This document shows, in pieces, positions 1 to 8,347 of a DNA stretch of 27,500 nt. The notes under the pieces are model-generated. The model had not been told where the DNA came from. It searched no databases and saw only the letters and a list, made by a program, of their open reading frames with translations. Each line of letters starts with the position of its first letter. Positions within the stretch are counted from its first letter, which is position 1. The position numbers and the translations under genes are program-made. This stretch comes from Methylocystis sp. SC2 (GTDB taxonomy: Bacteria; Pseudomonadota; Alphaproteobacteria; Rhizobiales; Beijerinckiaceae): NCBI RefSeq assembly GCF_000304315.1, contig NC_018485.1:1-27500 (forward strand), written 5' to 3'.

Positions 1-509
1 AAAATTCTCCCGATTCAATCTCTTGCAATCAAGCTGTCACGAACGGGAAATCACTCGGGCACTTGACACTATTTCTGGCGCTTCTCCGGCGCGCCGCCGG
101 CGCGAGGCCCTCGCCCCGACGCGCATGTCGCCGGCGGAATTTTAAGGGCGGCGAATCATCGGCTTATCGCCGAAGATGAAGAAAGTTCATGGCGCCATGC
201 GACAAAAGCCCAATCATTATGACAGATTTAATCGCGAGCGTCGTTGCGCGTGATGGCGCTGACGTGTAGCTTCGAAGGGTCGAGCGAAAGGCGGTCGGCG
301 TCAGTTTTTCATGGGCGCGCAATAGTGAGGGGAACGGCCTGCGTTCCCCGGCGCGGATGGGCCCACAGAGCAAGACGCATTGCCGCCTTCCAGCCGTTCG
401 GCTTGAAAATTCAAGTGATCAGTTCGCAAGGGCGTAGAGTAAATTCCGTTTCCTGCGACGCGCATCAATCCGGGGATCTCGCTGATCCCGGACGAGGGGA
501 GACTTTGCC

Positions 510-677
510 ATGGCGAAGGGGCGTTTGGCCGAGACAGTCGAGGGAGCGCGCCGCGTCAACGATCGCATCAGTGTGCGGTCGTTCGCGGCGCCATGCGGCG
601 TCTGTTTCACGCAGGAGGCCAACGTCGGCAGATGCGCGCGGCTCGCCATCGGGCCGCCTCCAAGAGTGTTGATTTAA
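510..677 (+). CDS. Possible 55-codon small ORF upstream of dnaA, unknown
   Basis: An ATG at 510 is preceded by GGGGAG seven bases upstream, a good Shine-Dalgarno sequence, and the frame stays open for 55 codons to TAA at 675-677. The predicted peptide begins MAKGRLAETVEGARRV and has three Cys in its middle and second half (residues 29, 32 and 42, the first two spaced CxxC). I do not recognise it. Many alphaproteobacteria carry rpsT (S20) near dnaA, but this peptide does not resemble S20. It may be a leader peptide, a decayed gene or chance. The ribosome binding site is the only positive evidence. Confidence 0.22.
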   Translation: MAKGRLAETVEGARRVNDRISVRSFAAPCGVCFTQEANVGRCARLAIGPPPRVLI

Positions 678-725
678 CGCCGTTCGCGGCGGCAATTACT
701 CGATCCAACTAGGTTCCTTTCGATC

Positions 726-768
726 AGCGCCAGCGGCGAGATTCGCCGGGGGCTCCCTTTCTGGCGCT
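726..768 (+). promoter_or_regulatory. Strong hairpin in the dnaA 5' leader
   Basis: AGCGCCAG at 726-733 is perfectly complementary to CTGGCGCT at 761-768. Directly inside it CGGCGA (734-739) pairs with TCGCCG (743-748) across a 3-base loop. The double stem ends 22 bases before the dnaA ATG, and the likely ribosome binding site (AAGG near 781-784) lies just outside it. It could affect dnaA translation or mRNA stability, or act as an attenuator. No T-run follows that would make it a standard terminator. Confidence 0.4.
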
Positions 769-790
769 CGTTTCGGAAAAAAGGTCTGAG

Positions 791-2293
791 ATGTCCGATC
801 ATAGAGAACAATTGGCAGACGACGGAGTAACCGCTGAAGATCGCTCGAAATGGGACCGAGTACGGCACAGACTGAGGAGCGACCTCGGCGACGCGGTTTA
901 TAATTCCTGGTTCACGCGATTGGAGCTCGAGCGTATCGACGGCGGCGCGGTGCATCTGACGGTGCCCACCAAATTTCTGAAAAGCTGGGTGCAGTCGCAC
1001 TATGCGCCGCGCATCAAGGCGCGCGTCGCGAGCGAATTTTCGAAAGTCGAGCGCGTCGTCATAGACGTACGTTCGCCCATGCGCAAAGCGCGCTCGCGTG
1101 AGGACGGCGCGGATCAGGTCGAGTCCAACGCGCCGCACTGCGTCTCGCGCGCCGTCGCGTCATTCGCGCCTGCGCTCGATGCGGCCAACGAAGCCAGCGC
1201 GCGCCGCGCCGCTCGCCCGATGACCATGCGTCACGACGCCGACGCATTCGTCGGCTCGCCGCTCGATCGTCGGCTGTCCTTCTCGACTTTTCTCGTCGGG
1301 CCGTCGAACCAGCTCGCCTATGCGGCCGCCTGCCGCGTTGCGGAGGCGCGCTCCGGCGATCTTCCGATGTTCAATCCGCTCTACGCCCATGCGGCGGTCG
1401 GGCTCGGCAAGACGCATCTGCTGCAGGCGCTCGCGCATGCGTCGAACGACAACCGCCGCCATACGATTTATCTGACGGCCGAGCGCTTTATGAGCGGCTT
1501 CGTCTCTTCGCTGACCACGCATACGTCGCTGGCGTTCAAGGAGAAGCTGCGCGGCATCGACGTGCTGATCATCGACGACGTTCAGTTTCTCCAAGGCAAA
1601 TCGATCCAGCAGGAATTCTGCCACACGCTGAATGCGCTGATTGACGCCGGCCGTCAGGTCGTCGTCGCCGCCGACCGGCCGCCGTCGGAGCTCGACACGC
1701 TCGACGAGCGCGTGCTGTCGCGATTCAAGGGCGGGCTGTGCGTGGACATCGGCCCGCTGGACGAGTCCTTGCGCATCAAGATCCTCGCCGCGCGCATTGC
1801 ATCGGCGAAGGAGTCGCAATCCAGTTTCCACGTGCCGCCGGAAGTCATCTCCTACGTGGCGCGGACGATCGCGACCAACGGCCGCGATCTCGAGGGGGCC
1901 GTCAATCGGCTTCTCGCCCACGCCACGCTCACCGGGGCGCCGCTGACCGTCGAGACCGCGGAAACCGCCATTCGCGATCTCGTGCGCACACAGGATCCCA
2001 AACGCGTCAAGATCGACGACATCCAGAAGCTCGTGGCGAGCCACTACAATATTTCGCGCTCCGACATTCTGTCGTCTCGGCGCACCGCCAATGTGGTGCG
2101 GCCTCGACAGATCGCCATGTATCTGTCGAAAGTGCTGACGCTGCGCTCGCTGCCGGAGATTGGCCGCAGATTCGGCGGCCGCGATCACACCACGGTGCTG
2201 CACGCGGTGCGGAAAATCGAGGAGCTCGCCGCCAAGGACAAAGGGCTCGCCGAAGTCATCGAACTTCTGAAGCGCATATTGAGCGAGCAGTAG
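791..2293 (+). CDS. dnaA: Chromosomal replication initiator protein DnaA
   Basis: DnaA binds DnaA boxes at the chromosomal origin and, in its ATP form, opens the duplex and loads the helicase. The 500-residue protein shows the usual order: an N-terminal domain I (residues about 15-90), a variable linker, and an AAA+ domain with the Walker A segment [10 protein letters not shown] (GLGKT at 204-208) and Walker B LIIDD ending at 262-263. The C-terminal DNA-binding domain carries the DnaA signature [12 protein letters not shown], with the Asp of GRDHTT near residue 465. In the Walker A region the residue that is Gly in E. coli is Ala (HAAVGLGKT). I recall similar variants in other Rhizobiales, so I do not treat this as damage. 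The start at 791 has AAGG six bases upstream and gives a normal domain I. The gene stands alone, facing potF. Confidence 0.97.
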   Translation: MSDHREQLADDGVTAEDRSKWDRVRHRLRSDLGDAVYNSWFTRLELERIDGGAVHLTVPTKFLKSWVQSHYAPRIKARVASEFSKVERVVIDVRSPMRKARSREDGADQVESNAPHCVSRAVASFAPALDAANEASARRAARPMTMRHDADAFVGSPLDRRLSFSTFLVGPSNQLAYAAACRVAEARSGDLPMFNPLYAHAAVGLGKTHLLQALAHASNDNRRHTIYLTAERFMSGFVSSLTTHTSLAFKEKLRGIDVLIIDDVQFLQGKSIQQEFCHTLNALIDAGRQVVVAADRPPSELDTLDERVLSRFKGGLCVDIGPLDESLRIKILAARIASAKESQSSFHVPPEVISYVARTIATNGRDLEGAVNRLLAHATLTGAPLTVETAETAIRDLVRTQDPKRVKIDDIQKLVASHYNISRSDILSSRRTANVVRPRQIAMYLSKVLTLRSLPEIGRRFGGRDHTTVLHAVRKIEELAAKDKGLAEVIELLKRILSEQ

Positions 2294-2305
2294 ACTGCGA
2301 CGCTC

Positions 2306-2341
2306 GGCGGGGTTCACGCGTAAGGCGTGACGCGATCCGCC
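2306..2341. terminator. Candidate bidirectional terminator between dnaA and potF
   Basis: TCACGC (2314-2319) and GCGTGA (2325-2330) form a perfect 6-bp stem with a 5-base loop. GGCGG at 2306-2310 can pair with CCGCC at 2337-2341 outside it. The structure lies in the 73-bp gap between two converging genes, a natural place for a shared terminator. There is no U-tract, so the call rests on position and symmetry only. Confidence 0.35.
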
Positions 2342-2366
2342 GGGCGCATGTCGGCGCCGGAGCTTT

Positions 2367-3452
2367 TCATCGTCCGGTCTTCACCGTCGTCCATAATCTG
2401 GTGATCAGTTTCTGAACGGTCTGATCGGGCGCCGTGACGGTAAACAGGCGTCGCATCGTGAGGTCGTTTGGATAGACCGACGGATCGTTCGCGACCGCCT
2501 TGTCAATCAGCGGTCGTGAGGGCGCGACGCCATTGGCGAAATTGGTGGCGATCGAATTGCGCGCGGCGATGTCCGGTCGAAGCAGATAGTCGATGAAGAG
2601 ATAGGCTTCCTCGAGATGGCGCGCGTCCTCTGGAATCGCGAGATTGTCCAGCGACAGGAGCGAACCCTCGGTCGGGATCACGTAAGCGATATCGACGTCG
2701 GTTCCGGCCTCGCGGGCGCGATTGCGCGCTTGCAGGCTGTCGCCCGACCAACCGATGGCGACGCAAATGTCGCCGTTCGCCAGCGCATTGATATATTCAG
2801 AGGAATGGAATTTCTTCACATAGCGGCGCAGACTTCCTAAGAGGCCGGCGGCCCGCGCAAGATCCTTCGGATTTTTCGAATTAGGATCGAGCTTCAGGTA
2901 GTTGAGCGCGATCGCGAACATGTCCTCCGGACTGTCGAGCATGTAGACGCCGCAGTCGGCGAGCTTCTTTAAATTTTCCGGCCGCAGGACCTGATCCCAG
3001 CTCGTTATCGGCTTGCCGAGCCGCTCCTGGACCTTCGCGACATCGTAAGCGACGCCCGTCGTGTACCACATGTAGTTGATGGCGTAGCGGTTGCCCGGGT
3101 CGAAACGCGAAAGTCTGGAGTCGATCTCGGGCCAGATATTGCGCGCGTTGACCAGCTTGCTTCTGTCGATCGGCTGCAGCACGCCCGCTGCGATCTGCCG
3201 CTGCAGGAACGTCGCCGACGGCGCCACGACGTCGTAGCCGGTGTCGCCGGCAAGAAGCCGCGCCTCGAGCATTTCGTTCGAGTCATAGGTGTCATAAATG
3301 ACTTTGATTCCCGTTTCTCGGGTGAAGTCCTCGAGAACGCTTGGATCGATGTAATCGCTCCAATTGAAAATATTGACGACGCGCTCAGCGCCCAGGACGG
3401 GCGATGTCGCGGCGACGAGCGTGAGGAGGCATGCGAGAAGAAGCCGTTTCAT
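2367..3452 (-). CDS. potF: Periplasmic putrescine/polyamine-binding protein (PotF-like)
   Basis: This is the substrate-binding component of a polyamine ABC importer. The 361-residue protein begins with a signal peptide (about 21 residues, ending near LGA before ERVVN). The mature part follows E. coli PotF closely: NIFNWSDYIDP near the start, DTYDSNEMLEARL, then FHSSEYINALANGDICVAIGW, and a C-terminal YLLRPDIAARNS segment. I chose the ATG at 3452 because it begins a clean signal peptide; the frame extends upstream only to a TTG at 3476. No permease (PotH/PotI) or ATPase (PotG) gene is nearby, so it must rely on a transporter encoded elsewhere or serve as a stand-alone sensor. It is divergent from the mmcB-like gene, with about 104 bp between starts. 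Confidence 0.9.
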   Translation of the reverse strand: MKRLLLACLLTLVAATSPVLGAERVVNIFNWSDYIDPSVLEDFTRETGIKVIYDTYDSNEMLEARLLAGDTGYDVVAPSATFLQRQIAAGVLQPIDRSKLVNARNIWPEIDSRLSRFDPGNRYAINYMWYTTGVAYDVAKVQERLGKPITSWDQVLRPENLKKLADCGVYMLDSPEDMFAIALNYLKLDPNSKNPKDLARAAGLLGSLRRYVKKFHSSEYINALANGDICVAIGWSGDSLQARNRAREAGTDVDIAYVIPTEGSLLSLDNLAIPEDARHLEEAYLFIDYLLRPDIAARNSIATNFANGVAPSRPLIDKAVANDPSVYPNDLTMRRLFTVTAPDQTVQKLITRLWTTVKTGR

Positions 3453-3556
3453 GCGACAAGCCGTGTAGCGGATCAATGGGGGAACCTATCATGGTTGCGC
3501 GCGCTTTGGCGACGCGCCATGCTGGCCTGAGCAGCCGAAACGCCAGCGGAGACGAT

Positions 3557-4030
3557 ATGACCGCGATCCTCACAGATGGCGCGACCGCGCTCGAAAGCCG
3601 CGCCGACGCGACCAAATGCGTGGCCCGCGGCGTCCGCCGCTATCTGAGAGCCTCCGGCTTTTCCGTTGTTTGCGAAGCGCCCCTGCCGAACGGCCGACGC
3701 GCCGATCTCATCGCGCTCGCATCTGACGGGGTCCTGCGCATTGTCGAGGTCAAGTCGAGCTACGCCGATTTTCGCGCGGATCTTAAATGGCCGCTGTATC
3801 GCGGCTTTTGCGACCGGTTCTATTTCGCGATCCCCGCATCGCTCGATCCGGCGATTTTTCCGAACGACGCGGGCTTGATCGTCGCGGACGCGCATGGGGC
3901 GCTACTGACGCGCGAGGCGCCGGTTTTCCCCCTCGCGCCCGCGCGTCGGCGTTCGATGCTGTTACGTTTCGCGGCGATGGCGGCGGACCGTTACTGCCTG
4001 CTGGCCTTCGGCGACGAACAGCCGAATTGA
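3557..4030 (+). CDS. mmcB: MmcB-like DNA repair nuclease (PD-(D/E)XK family)
   Basis: The 157-residue protein matches the alphaproteobacterial MmcB-like family, linked to DNA damage repair. Residues in the arrangement of a PD-(D/E)XK nuclease core are visible: Glu40 in VVCEAPLPNGRRADL, Asp50 in RADLIAL, and Glu64/Lys66 in RIVEVKSS, followed by a Tyr/Phe-rich strand (CDRFYFAIP). The ATG at 3557 has GGAG five bases upstream and gives the usual family length. Longer in-frame starts from 3431 would overlap the opposite-strand potF start and have no ribosome binding site. The stop lies 4 bp from the end of the converging regA. The substrate and exact repair pathway cannot be read from the sequence. 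Confidence 0.85.
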   Translation: MTAILTDGATALESRADATKCVARGVRRYLRASGFSVVCEAPLPNGRRADLIALASDGVLRIVEVKSSYADFRADLKWPLYRGFCDRFYFAIPASLDPAIFPNDAGLIVADAHGALLTREAPVFPLAPARRRSMLLRFAAMAADRYCLLAFGDEQPN

Positions 4031-4034
4031 GGCG

Positions 4035-4628
4035 TCAGCGGGGCGCACGCTTGGCGAGAATGCGTTGCAGGGTCCGGCGGTGCATGTTGAGCCGCCGCGC
4101 CGTCTCCGAGACGTTGCGGTCGCATGACTCGAAAACCCTCTGGATATGCTCCCACCGCACGCGGTCGGCGGACATGGGATTTTCTTGAGCGTCGGGCTTG
4201 TCGACCTGCGTCGCCATCAGCGCGTGATAGATTTCGTCGGCGTCGGCGGGCTTCGCTAGATAGTCGAAGGCGCCGAGCTTAACTGCGGTCACCGCAGTCG
4301 CGATGTTGCCGTAGCCGGTTAAGATGATTCCGCGCGCGTCGGGACGCGACGTCTTCAGCTTTGAGATGACGTCGAGGCCATTGCCGTCGTCAAGCCGCAT
4401 GTCGATGATGGCGAAAGCGGGCGGATTCGACTCAAGCGCGGCAAGACCTTCGGCGACTGTTTCGCAGGGCGTCACCAGAAAGCCGCGGGCCTCCATCGCA
4501 CGCGTCAATCTGCCAAGAAACGGCTTGTCGTCATCGAGGATCAGCAGTGAACGGTCCTGCGGCAGCGCCGGAACTTGCTCAGGTTCCGAGACGCCTTCCC
4601 GATCCGCCTTCAATTCTTCGGTCGACAT
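4035..4628 (-). CDS. regA: Redox response regulator RegA/ActR/PrrA
   Basis: This is the DNA-binding partner of the RegB/ActS kinase and controls respiration, carbon and nitrogen fixation, and other redox-linked genes in alphaproteobacteria. The 197-residue protein has a receiver domain (about residues 26-140) with an acidic pocket DDD at 32-34, the phosphoacceptor Asp76 in FAIIDMRLDDG, and Lys126 in LAKPAD. A proline-containing linker leads to a Fis-type helix-turn-helix at the C-terminus (NVSETARRLNMHRRTLQRI), which is almost invariant in this family. It is about 15 residues longer at the N-terminus than R. capsulatus RegA as I recall it. It follows regB by 59 bp on the same strand. Confidence 0.95.
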   Translation of the reverse strand: MSTEELKADREGVSEPEQVPALPQDRSLLILDDDKPFLGRLTRAMEARGFLVTPCETVAEGLAALESNPPAFAIIDMRLDDGNGLDVISKLKTSRPDARGIILTGYGNIATAVTAVKLGAFDYLAKPADADEIYHALMATQVDKPDAQENPMSADRVRWEHIQRVFESCDRNVSETARRLNMHRRTLQRILAKRAPR

Positions 4629-4687
4629 CGTGCGTTTCCAACCCTGATTTTTGTCAAATCTAGCTTATCGCCGGCGTCGCGTCGATT

Positions 4688-6022
4688 CTATTTGTCCTGT
4701 TGGGGAAGCCTTGGCCTGGCCGCGGCGGGCTCGAGCGCGGCGCGCGGCCAGGTGATTTTGGCGATCGCGCCGGTGCGCGGCGGAGAGACATTCATTGTTT
4801 CGACCGTAGCGCCCGATCTCTCCAACAGGGTTTTGGCGATGAAGAGGCCGAGGCCAAGCCCGGATTCGGCGTCGTTTTTCGTGCGCCGTTCGATCGGCCG
4901 ACCCCGCAGATATGGGTCCCCGAGACGGTCCAGAATGTCGGGAGAGTAGCCGGGCCCGTCGTCCTGAATGGTGATCGTCACGTAGCTTGAACTCCACCAG
5001 GCGTCGATCTTCACGCGCGAACTGGCGAAGTCCATCGCGTTTTCGACAAGGTTGCCCAGCCCATAAAGAATCGCTGGATTACGCGCCAGCACCGGCGGGT
5101 CCGAGGGCCCGTTTTTGGAAATTTCGACCTCGACGCCGATCTCACGCTGCGGCTCGACCACTTCCTGGATCAGCGTGTCGATCGACAGCAGATTCATCAC
5201 GCTGCTCTGGTCCGTCGCGCCGAGCGACGCCAGCTTGCCCAGGATCTCCCGACAGCGCGCCGTCTCCTGCGCCAGGAGCGCGAGGTCGTCGCGCAGCGCC
5301 GGCGCATTCTCCGGCAGGGAATTCTGCAATTCTTTGATGATCAGCGTAATGGTCGCGAGCGGGGTGCCAAGTTCATGCGCGGCGGCGGCGGCGAGGCCGT
5401 CGAGTTGCGAGAGGTGCTGTTCGCGTTCGAGCACCAATTCCGTCGCCGCGAGCGCGTCGGCCAGGAGCCGCGCCTCGTCCGACACCCGCGCGGCGTAGAT
5501 GCCGATGAACGCCGCGCTGAGCGCGAGCGCCGCCCACACGCCGGTGCGGTAGAGGAGGGGGAAGGTCAATTTTTCGTCGGCATACCAGGGCAACGGATAA
5601 TATTCGACCGTGAGCACCGTCGCGACCGCGATCATGACGATGCCGAGCAACAGCGTCAGATTGCTCGGCAGCGACACCGCCGAGATGATCACCGGCGTCA
5701 AAAACAGCATCGCGAAGCTGTTCGTCAGTCCGCCGGTGAGATAGAGCAGAAATCCCAGCTGGATGATGTCGTATCCCAGCAGGACGGCCGCCTCGACGTC
5801 GCCGAGGCGGAAACTGCGCGGCGTGCCGAAGCGCATGCCGATGTTGAGCGTCGCCGAGGCCGTGATGAACACGAAGCAGAGGCCGACCGGAAAATCGAAT
5901 CCGAGAAAGAAATAAACCCCGATACATGCCGCCGCCTGACCGGTGATGGCCACCCAGCGGAGCATGAGCAGCGTCTCCATGCGCAGGCGCCGGGCGTCAT
6001 AATCATATTCGACGGTTGTCAT
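4688..6022 (-). CDS. regB: Redox sensor histidine kinase RegB/ActS/PrrB
   Basis: The 444-residue membrane kinase phosphorylates RegA according to redox state. About six hydrophobic segments lie between residues 20 and 180, with the ubiquinone-associated heptapeptide region at 97-103 reading GGLTNSF (the family consensus is GGxxNPF, so Pro is Ser here). The H-box AAAAHELGTPLAT holds His216. Cys257 in ETARCREIL lies 41 residues later, which fits the redox-active Cys of R. capsulatus RegB. N, G1 and G2 boxes follow (LVENAMDFA, DDGPGY, GLGLGLFIAKTLLERSG). I chose the ATG at 6022. The frame extends to 6190 but would overlap the preceding gene and lacks family similarity there. It begins 35 bp after the squalene-synthase-like gene, so it may be cotranscribed with the sec block. 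Confidence 0.94.
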   Translation of the reverse strand: MTTVEYDYDARRLRMETLLMLRWVAITGQAAACIGVYFFLGFDFPVGLCFVFITASATLNIGMRFGTPRSFRLGDVEAAVLLGYDIIQLGFLLYLTGGLTNSFAMLFLTPVIISAVSLPSNLTLLLGIVMIAVATVLTVEYYPLPWYADEKLTFPLLYRTGVWAALALSAAFIGIYAARVSDEARLLADALAATELVLEREQHLSQLDGLAAAAAHELGTPLATITLIIKELQNSLPENAPALRDDLALLAQETARCREILGKLASLGATDQSSVMNLLSIDTLIQEVVEPQREIGVEVEISKNGPSDPPVLARNPAILYGLGNLVENAMDFASSRVKIDAWWSSSYVTITIQDDGPGYSPDILDRLGDPYLRGRPIERRTKNDAESGLGLGLFIAKTLLERSGATVETMNVSPPRTGAIAKITWPRAALEPAAARPRLPQQDK

Positions 6023-6057
6023 TTCAGTAATTCCATGGAGGCCGCTTCCGGCGCGCG

Positions 6058-6897
6058 TCACAATCCCACGCCGCGCGACGCGCGCCAGATGCGCCACTGT
6101 CGCCGCAGCGGCGAGGGATCGCCAAGCGGGCGAAACGGATCGTAGTCGCTTCGCGCCAGCCGCTCCAGATAAAGTGGAGCGGTGGCGCACGGGAGCAGCG
6201 CGGCGCGGGCGGGTCCGAGATCCACGGCCAAACGGCGCGCCCGCTCGTAGCGGGACTGCGCCAGCGCATGCAGTTTCTTCACGGTCGGACCAAGCTCGCT
6301 GCGCCGGCCAGAGGGTTCGCCGTCATGCGCGACGGCCTCGTCCGGCAGGAATTTCGCCTGTTGGGGACCCTCGGCAAGTGCGCGCAAGATGCGCGTGAGG
6401 CCGAGCGCGACTCCCGCCTCATCGAAAGCCTCCGCCGACGGCGCTTGAAGATCTGCGCCGAGAATTTGCGCCGCCCAGCGAATCGGCGCCGCCGCCGTGG
6501 CGCGGCAATAGTCGTCGAGCGCCGTCCAGCTCGGCATCGCGTCGTCGTAGAGATCAAAAATATGCGCCTCCGCCAGCGCGACGAATTCGCCGCGGGGCAG
6601 GGAGAATCGCTCAATCGTGTCGATCAGCGCGTCGGCCACGGGATTGGCGCGCACGCCTTCGCCTTGCGCGGCGTCGGCCTCCAGCGCGTCGACCCACCAC
6701 TGCAGCCGCATCTCGCCCAGCAGCGGTTGCGTGACCTTGCCGCTGACGTCCGCCGTTTCCTGGGCGAAGGCGTAGAGCGCATGAATGTGCGGGCGCGCGT
6801 CCTGGGGCGCAAAGAGGCAGGCGAGCCAGAGGTCGCGATCACGCGCGCGCAGCAGCTCCTCGCATTGCACATAATGCTCCTGCGAGGCGGCGCTCAT
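6058..6897 (-). CDS. Squalene/phytoene-synthase-fold protein, likely NDUFAF6-like (complex I assembly) and not an enzyme
   Basis: The 279-residue protein has the fold signature of squalene/phytoene synthases (YAFAQETADV near residue 42, YCRATAAAPIRWAAQILG at 130-147, LGLTRILR at 165-172, FLPDEAV near 183). The catalytic Asp-rich motifs are missing. The first, DxxxD in active enzymes, reads QETADVSGK (46-54). The second, normally DVGED after the ILR sequence, reads ALAEG (173-177). Established family knowledge: the mitochondrial complex I assembly factor NDUFAF6 belongs to this non-catalytic branch. The upstream neighbour is the bacterial relative of NDUFAF3, another complex I factor, and lies 4 bp away. 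I infer a role in membrane-complex assembly. A carotenoid or hopanoid enzyme is the less likely alternative. Confidence 0.82.
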   Translation of the reverse strand: MSAASQEHYVQCEELLRARDRDLWLACLFAPQDARPHIHALYAFAQETADVSGKVTQPLLGEMRLQWWVDALEADAAQGEGVRANPVADALIDTIERFSLPRGEFVALAEAHIFDLYDDAMPSWTALDDYCRATAAAPIRWAAQILGADLQAPSAEAFDEAGVALGLTRILRALAEGPQQAKFLPDEAVAHDGEPSGRRSELGPTVKKLHALAQSRYERARRLAVDLGPARAALLPCATAPLYLERLARSDYDPFRPLGDPSPLRRQWRIWRASRGVGL

Positions 6898-6901
6898 GAT
6901 G

Positions 6902-7270
6902 TCACACGGCGATCAGCAACGCGCCGACTCGCCGATTCTCGTCGACGAGCACATTGTACGTCCGCACGGCGGCTCCCGTCGCCATGGTTTCGCAACCGAC
7001 GCCCGCCGCGCGCAGCTTCGCGCGCAGGCCGCCGGCAAGCGGCAGCAAATCCTGCCCGGTGCCGACGACAAACACGTCGAGGCCGCCGCTTTCGGACAGC
7101 GCGCTATCGATCATTGAGTCGTCGATCTCCGCGGCGCTGGTCAGAGGCACGGCGCGCACGCCGGAGGGCAGCGCGAGAATAGAGCCGCGGTGGGACATGT
7201 CGGCGAAGCGGAATCCGCCGCCGCCGTAGTCGTCGATCTTATGACGGCCGGGTACATAACCGTCCGTCAA
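6902..7270 (-). CDS. Mth938-like (NDUFAF3-related) protein
   Basis: The 122-residue protein matches the Mth938/DUF498 family, which includes the human complex I assembly factor NDUFAF3. Visible features are an opening IDDYGGGGFRFADMSHRGSILALPSGV, a central GGLDVFVVGTG strand-loop, and the closing TYNVLVDENRRVGALLIAV. The frame begins with TTG at 7270, and this codon overlaps the secF stop (TTGA, 4 bases shared in register), suggesting translational coupling. The first internal Met would remove the conserved N-terminus. The position between secF and the NDUFAF6-like gene is a conserved arrangement in alphaproteobacteria, as I recall it. The molecular activity is unknown. Confidence 0.88.
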   Translation of the reverse strand: MTDGYVPGRHKIDDYGGGGFRFADMSHRGSILALPSGVRAVPLTSAAEIDDSMIDSALSESGGLDVFVVGTGQDLLPLAGGLRAKLRAAGVGCETMATGAAVRTYNVLVDENRRVGALLIAV

Positions 7271-8334
7271 GCCGGCCTCGTCTTGGCGCGTTTGCCGGAC
7301 GTCTTCCGAGAGGGCGCGGGCGTCTTTTCGGCGGATTTCGTCGGCGCGGCGACCGGCGTTTCCGCAACGTCATCGCGCGCGGAAACTTCTGCGTCGGGCT
7401 TGGGTTCCGTCTCGTGTTTCTGCGCGGCTTTGTCGGCGTCCTCATTGCGCAGCCCGAGATAGATCAGCATCGGCGAGCAGATGAAGATGGACGAGTAGGT
7501 CGCGACGAAAATGCCCCAAATCATCGCGACTGAGAACGAACGGATCACTTGGCCGCCGAAGGCCACGAGCGCGAACAGCGCAAGCATCACCGTCGTCGCG
7601 GTCATGATCGTGCGCGGCAGGACGGCGTTGATCGACATGTCGACCATCTGCGCTGTCGGCAGTTTCTTGTATTTGCGCATGTTCTCGCGAATTCGGTCGA
7701 GTACCACCACGGTTTCGTTCAGCGAGTAGCCGACGATGGTCAAGATCGCGGCGATCGATGTGGTGTTGAACTCGAGCTGCGTGATCGAGAAAAAGCCGAC
7801 GGTGAGCAGCAGATCGTGCATCGTCGCGATCACGGCGCCGATCGCGAATTGCCATTCGAAGCGGAACCAGAGATAGGTCAGCACCGCGATGATCGACAGC
7901 ACGACGCCGAGCGTGCCGGACTGCACCAATTCATTTGAGACGCGCGGGCCGACGACCTCGACGCGGCGCAGATCATAATATCCGCCGACGGCGCCGCGCA
8001 CCCGCTCCACCGCCGCCTGCTGGGCGACGTCGCCGCCGGGCTGCAGACCGAAGCGCAACGTGGCGTCCGCGGGATTGCCGAACGCCTGCACCTCGATGTC
8101 GCCCAGCTGGAGGCCTTCGCCGAGCGTGCGCAGCGTGCCGACTTCCGCGGCCCCGGATTTCGCGCGCAGTTCGATCACGGTGCCGCCGGCGAAGTCGATG
8201 CCGAAATTCATCCCCTTGAAGACGAAGAGGGCGACGGCGATCAGCGACAGCAAAGCCGAGAATGGATAGCTCACGCGGCGGAACCGCATGAACGGGAACT
8301 TGGTGTTCTCCGGAGCGAGGCGCAGAAGTTTCAT
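7267..8334 (-). CDS. secF: Protein translocase subunit SecF
   Basis: SecF pairs with SecD as a proton-driven RND-type factor that helps pull exported proteins through SecYEG. The 355-residue protein shows the family pattern: an N-terminal membrane segment, FGIDFAGGT at the start of the periplasmic part, and the motif GYSLNETVVVLDRIREN in the membrane core. A final RND-like membrane block ends near LIYLGLRNED. After that a charged, Pro/Lys-rich tail of about 55 residues runs to the end (KRAKTRPA), longer than in E. coli SecF. The ATG at 8334 lies 13 bp after the secD stop, and the stop overlaps the next gene's TTG start. Cotranscription with secD is very likely. Confidence 0.96.
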   Translation of the reverse strand: MKLLRLAPENTKFPFMRFRRVSYPFSALLSLIAVALFVFKGMNFGIDFAGGTVIELRAKSGAAEVGTLRTLGEGLQLGDIEVQAFGNPADATLRFGLQPGGDVAQQAAVERVRGAVGGYYDLRRVEVVGPRVSNELVQSGTLGVVLSIIAVLTYLWFRFEWQFAIGAVIATMHDLLLTVGFFSITQLEFNTTSIAAILTIVGYSLNETVVVLDRIRENMRKYKKLPTAQMVDMSINAVLPRTIMTATTVMLALFALVAFGGQVIRSFSVAMIWGIFVATYSSIFICSPMLIYLGLRNEDADKAAQKHETEPKPDAEVSARDDVAETPVAAPTKSAEKTPAPSRKTSGKRAKTRPA

Positions 8335-8347
8335 AAAGGTCGCCCCT

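Larger units (their letters stand above)
1..790. other. Non-coding leader region upstream of dnaA
   Basis: No convincing conserved gene is visible here. The open frames that exist have arginine- and serine-rich, low-information translations typical of shadows in GC-rich DNA. I looked for DnaA boxes (TTATCCACA-like) on both strands and found no cluster, so I do not call an origin, although regions beside dnaA can hold one. A TTGACA hexamer lies at 63-68 without a good -10 partner. The stretch holds one short ORF with a good ribosome binding site (510-677) and a strong hairpin just before dnaA (726-768), both listed separately. Confidence 0.5.

Noticed and set aside
244..672. 142-codon open frame upstream of dnaA
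   Set aside because: Arg/Ser-rich translation without domains, no good ribosome binding site; reads as a shadow in GC-rich DNA.
1..790. Possible chromosomal origin beside dnaA
   Set aside because: No cluster of DnaA boxes or AT-rich unwinding region was found by eye.
1160..2317. Long open frame antisense to dnaA
   Set aside because: It mirrors the coding pattern of dnaA and has a low-complexity Arg-rich translation.
6058..6897. Carotenoid or hopanoid squalene/phytoene synthase
   Set aside because: Both Asp-rich catalytic motifs are lost and the neighbours point to complex I assembly factors.
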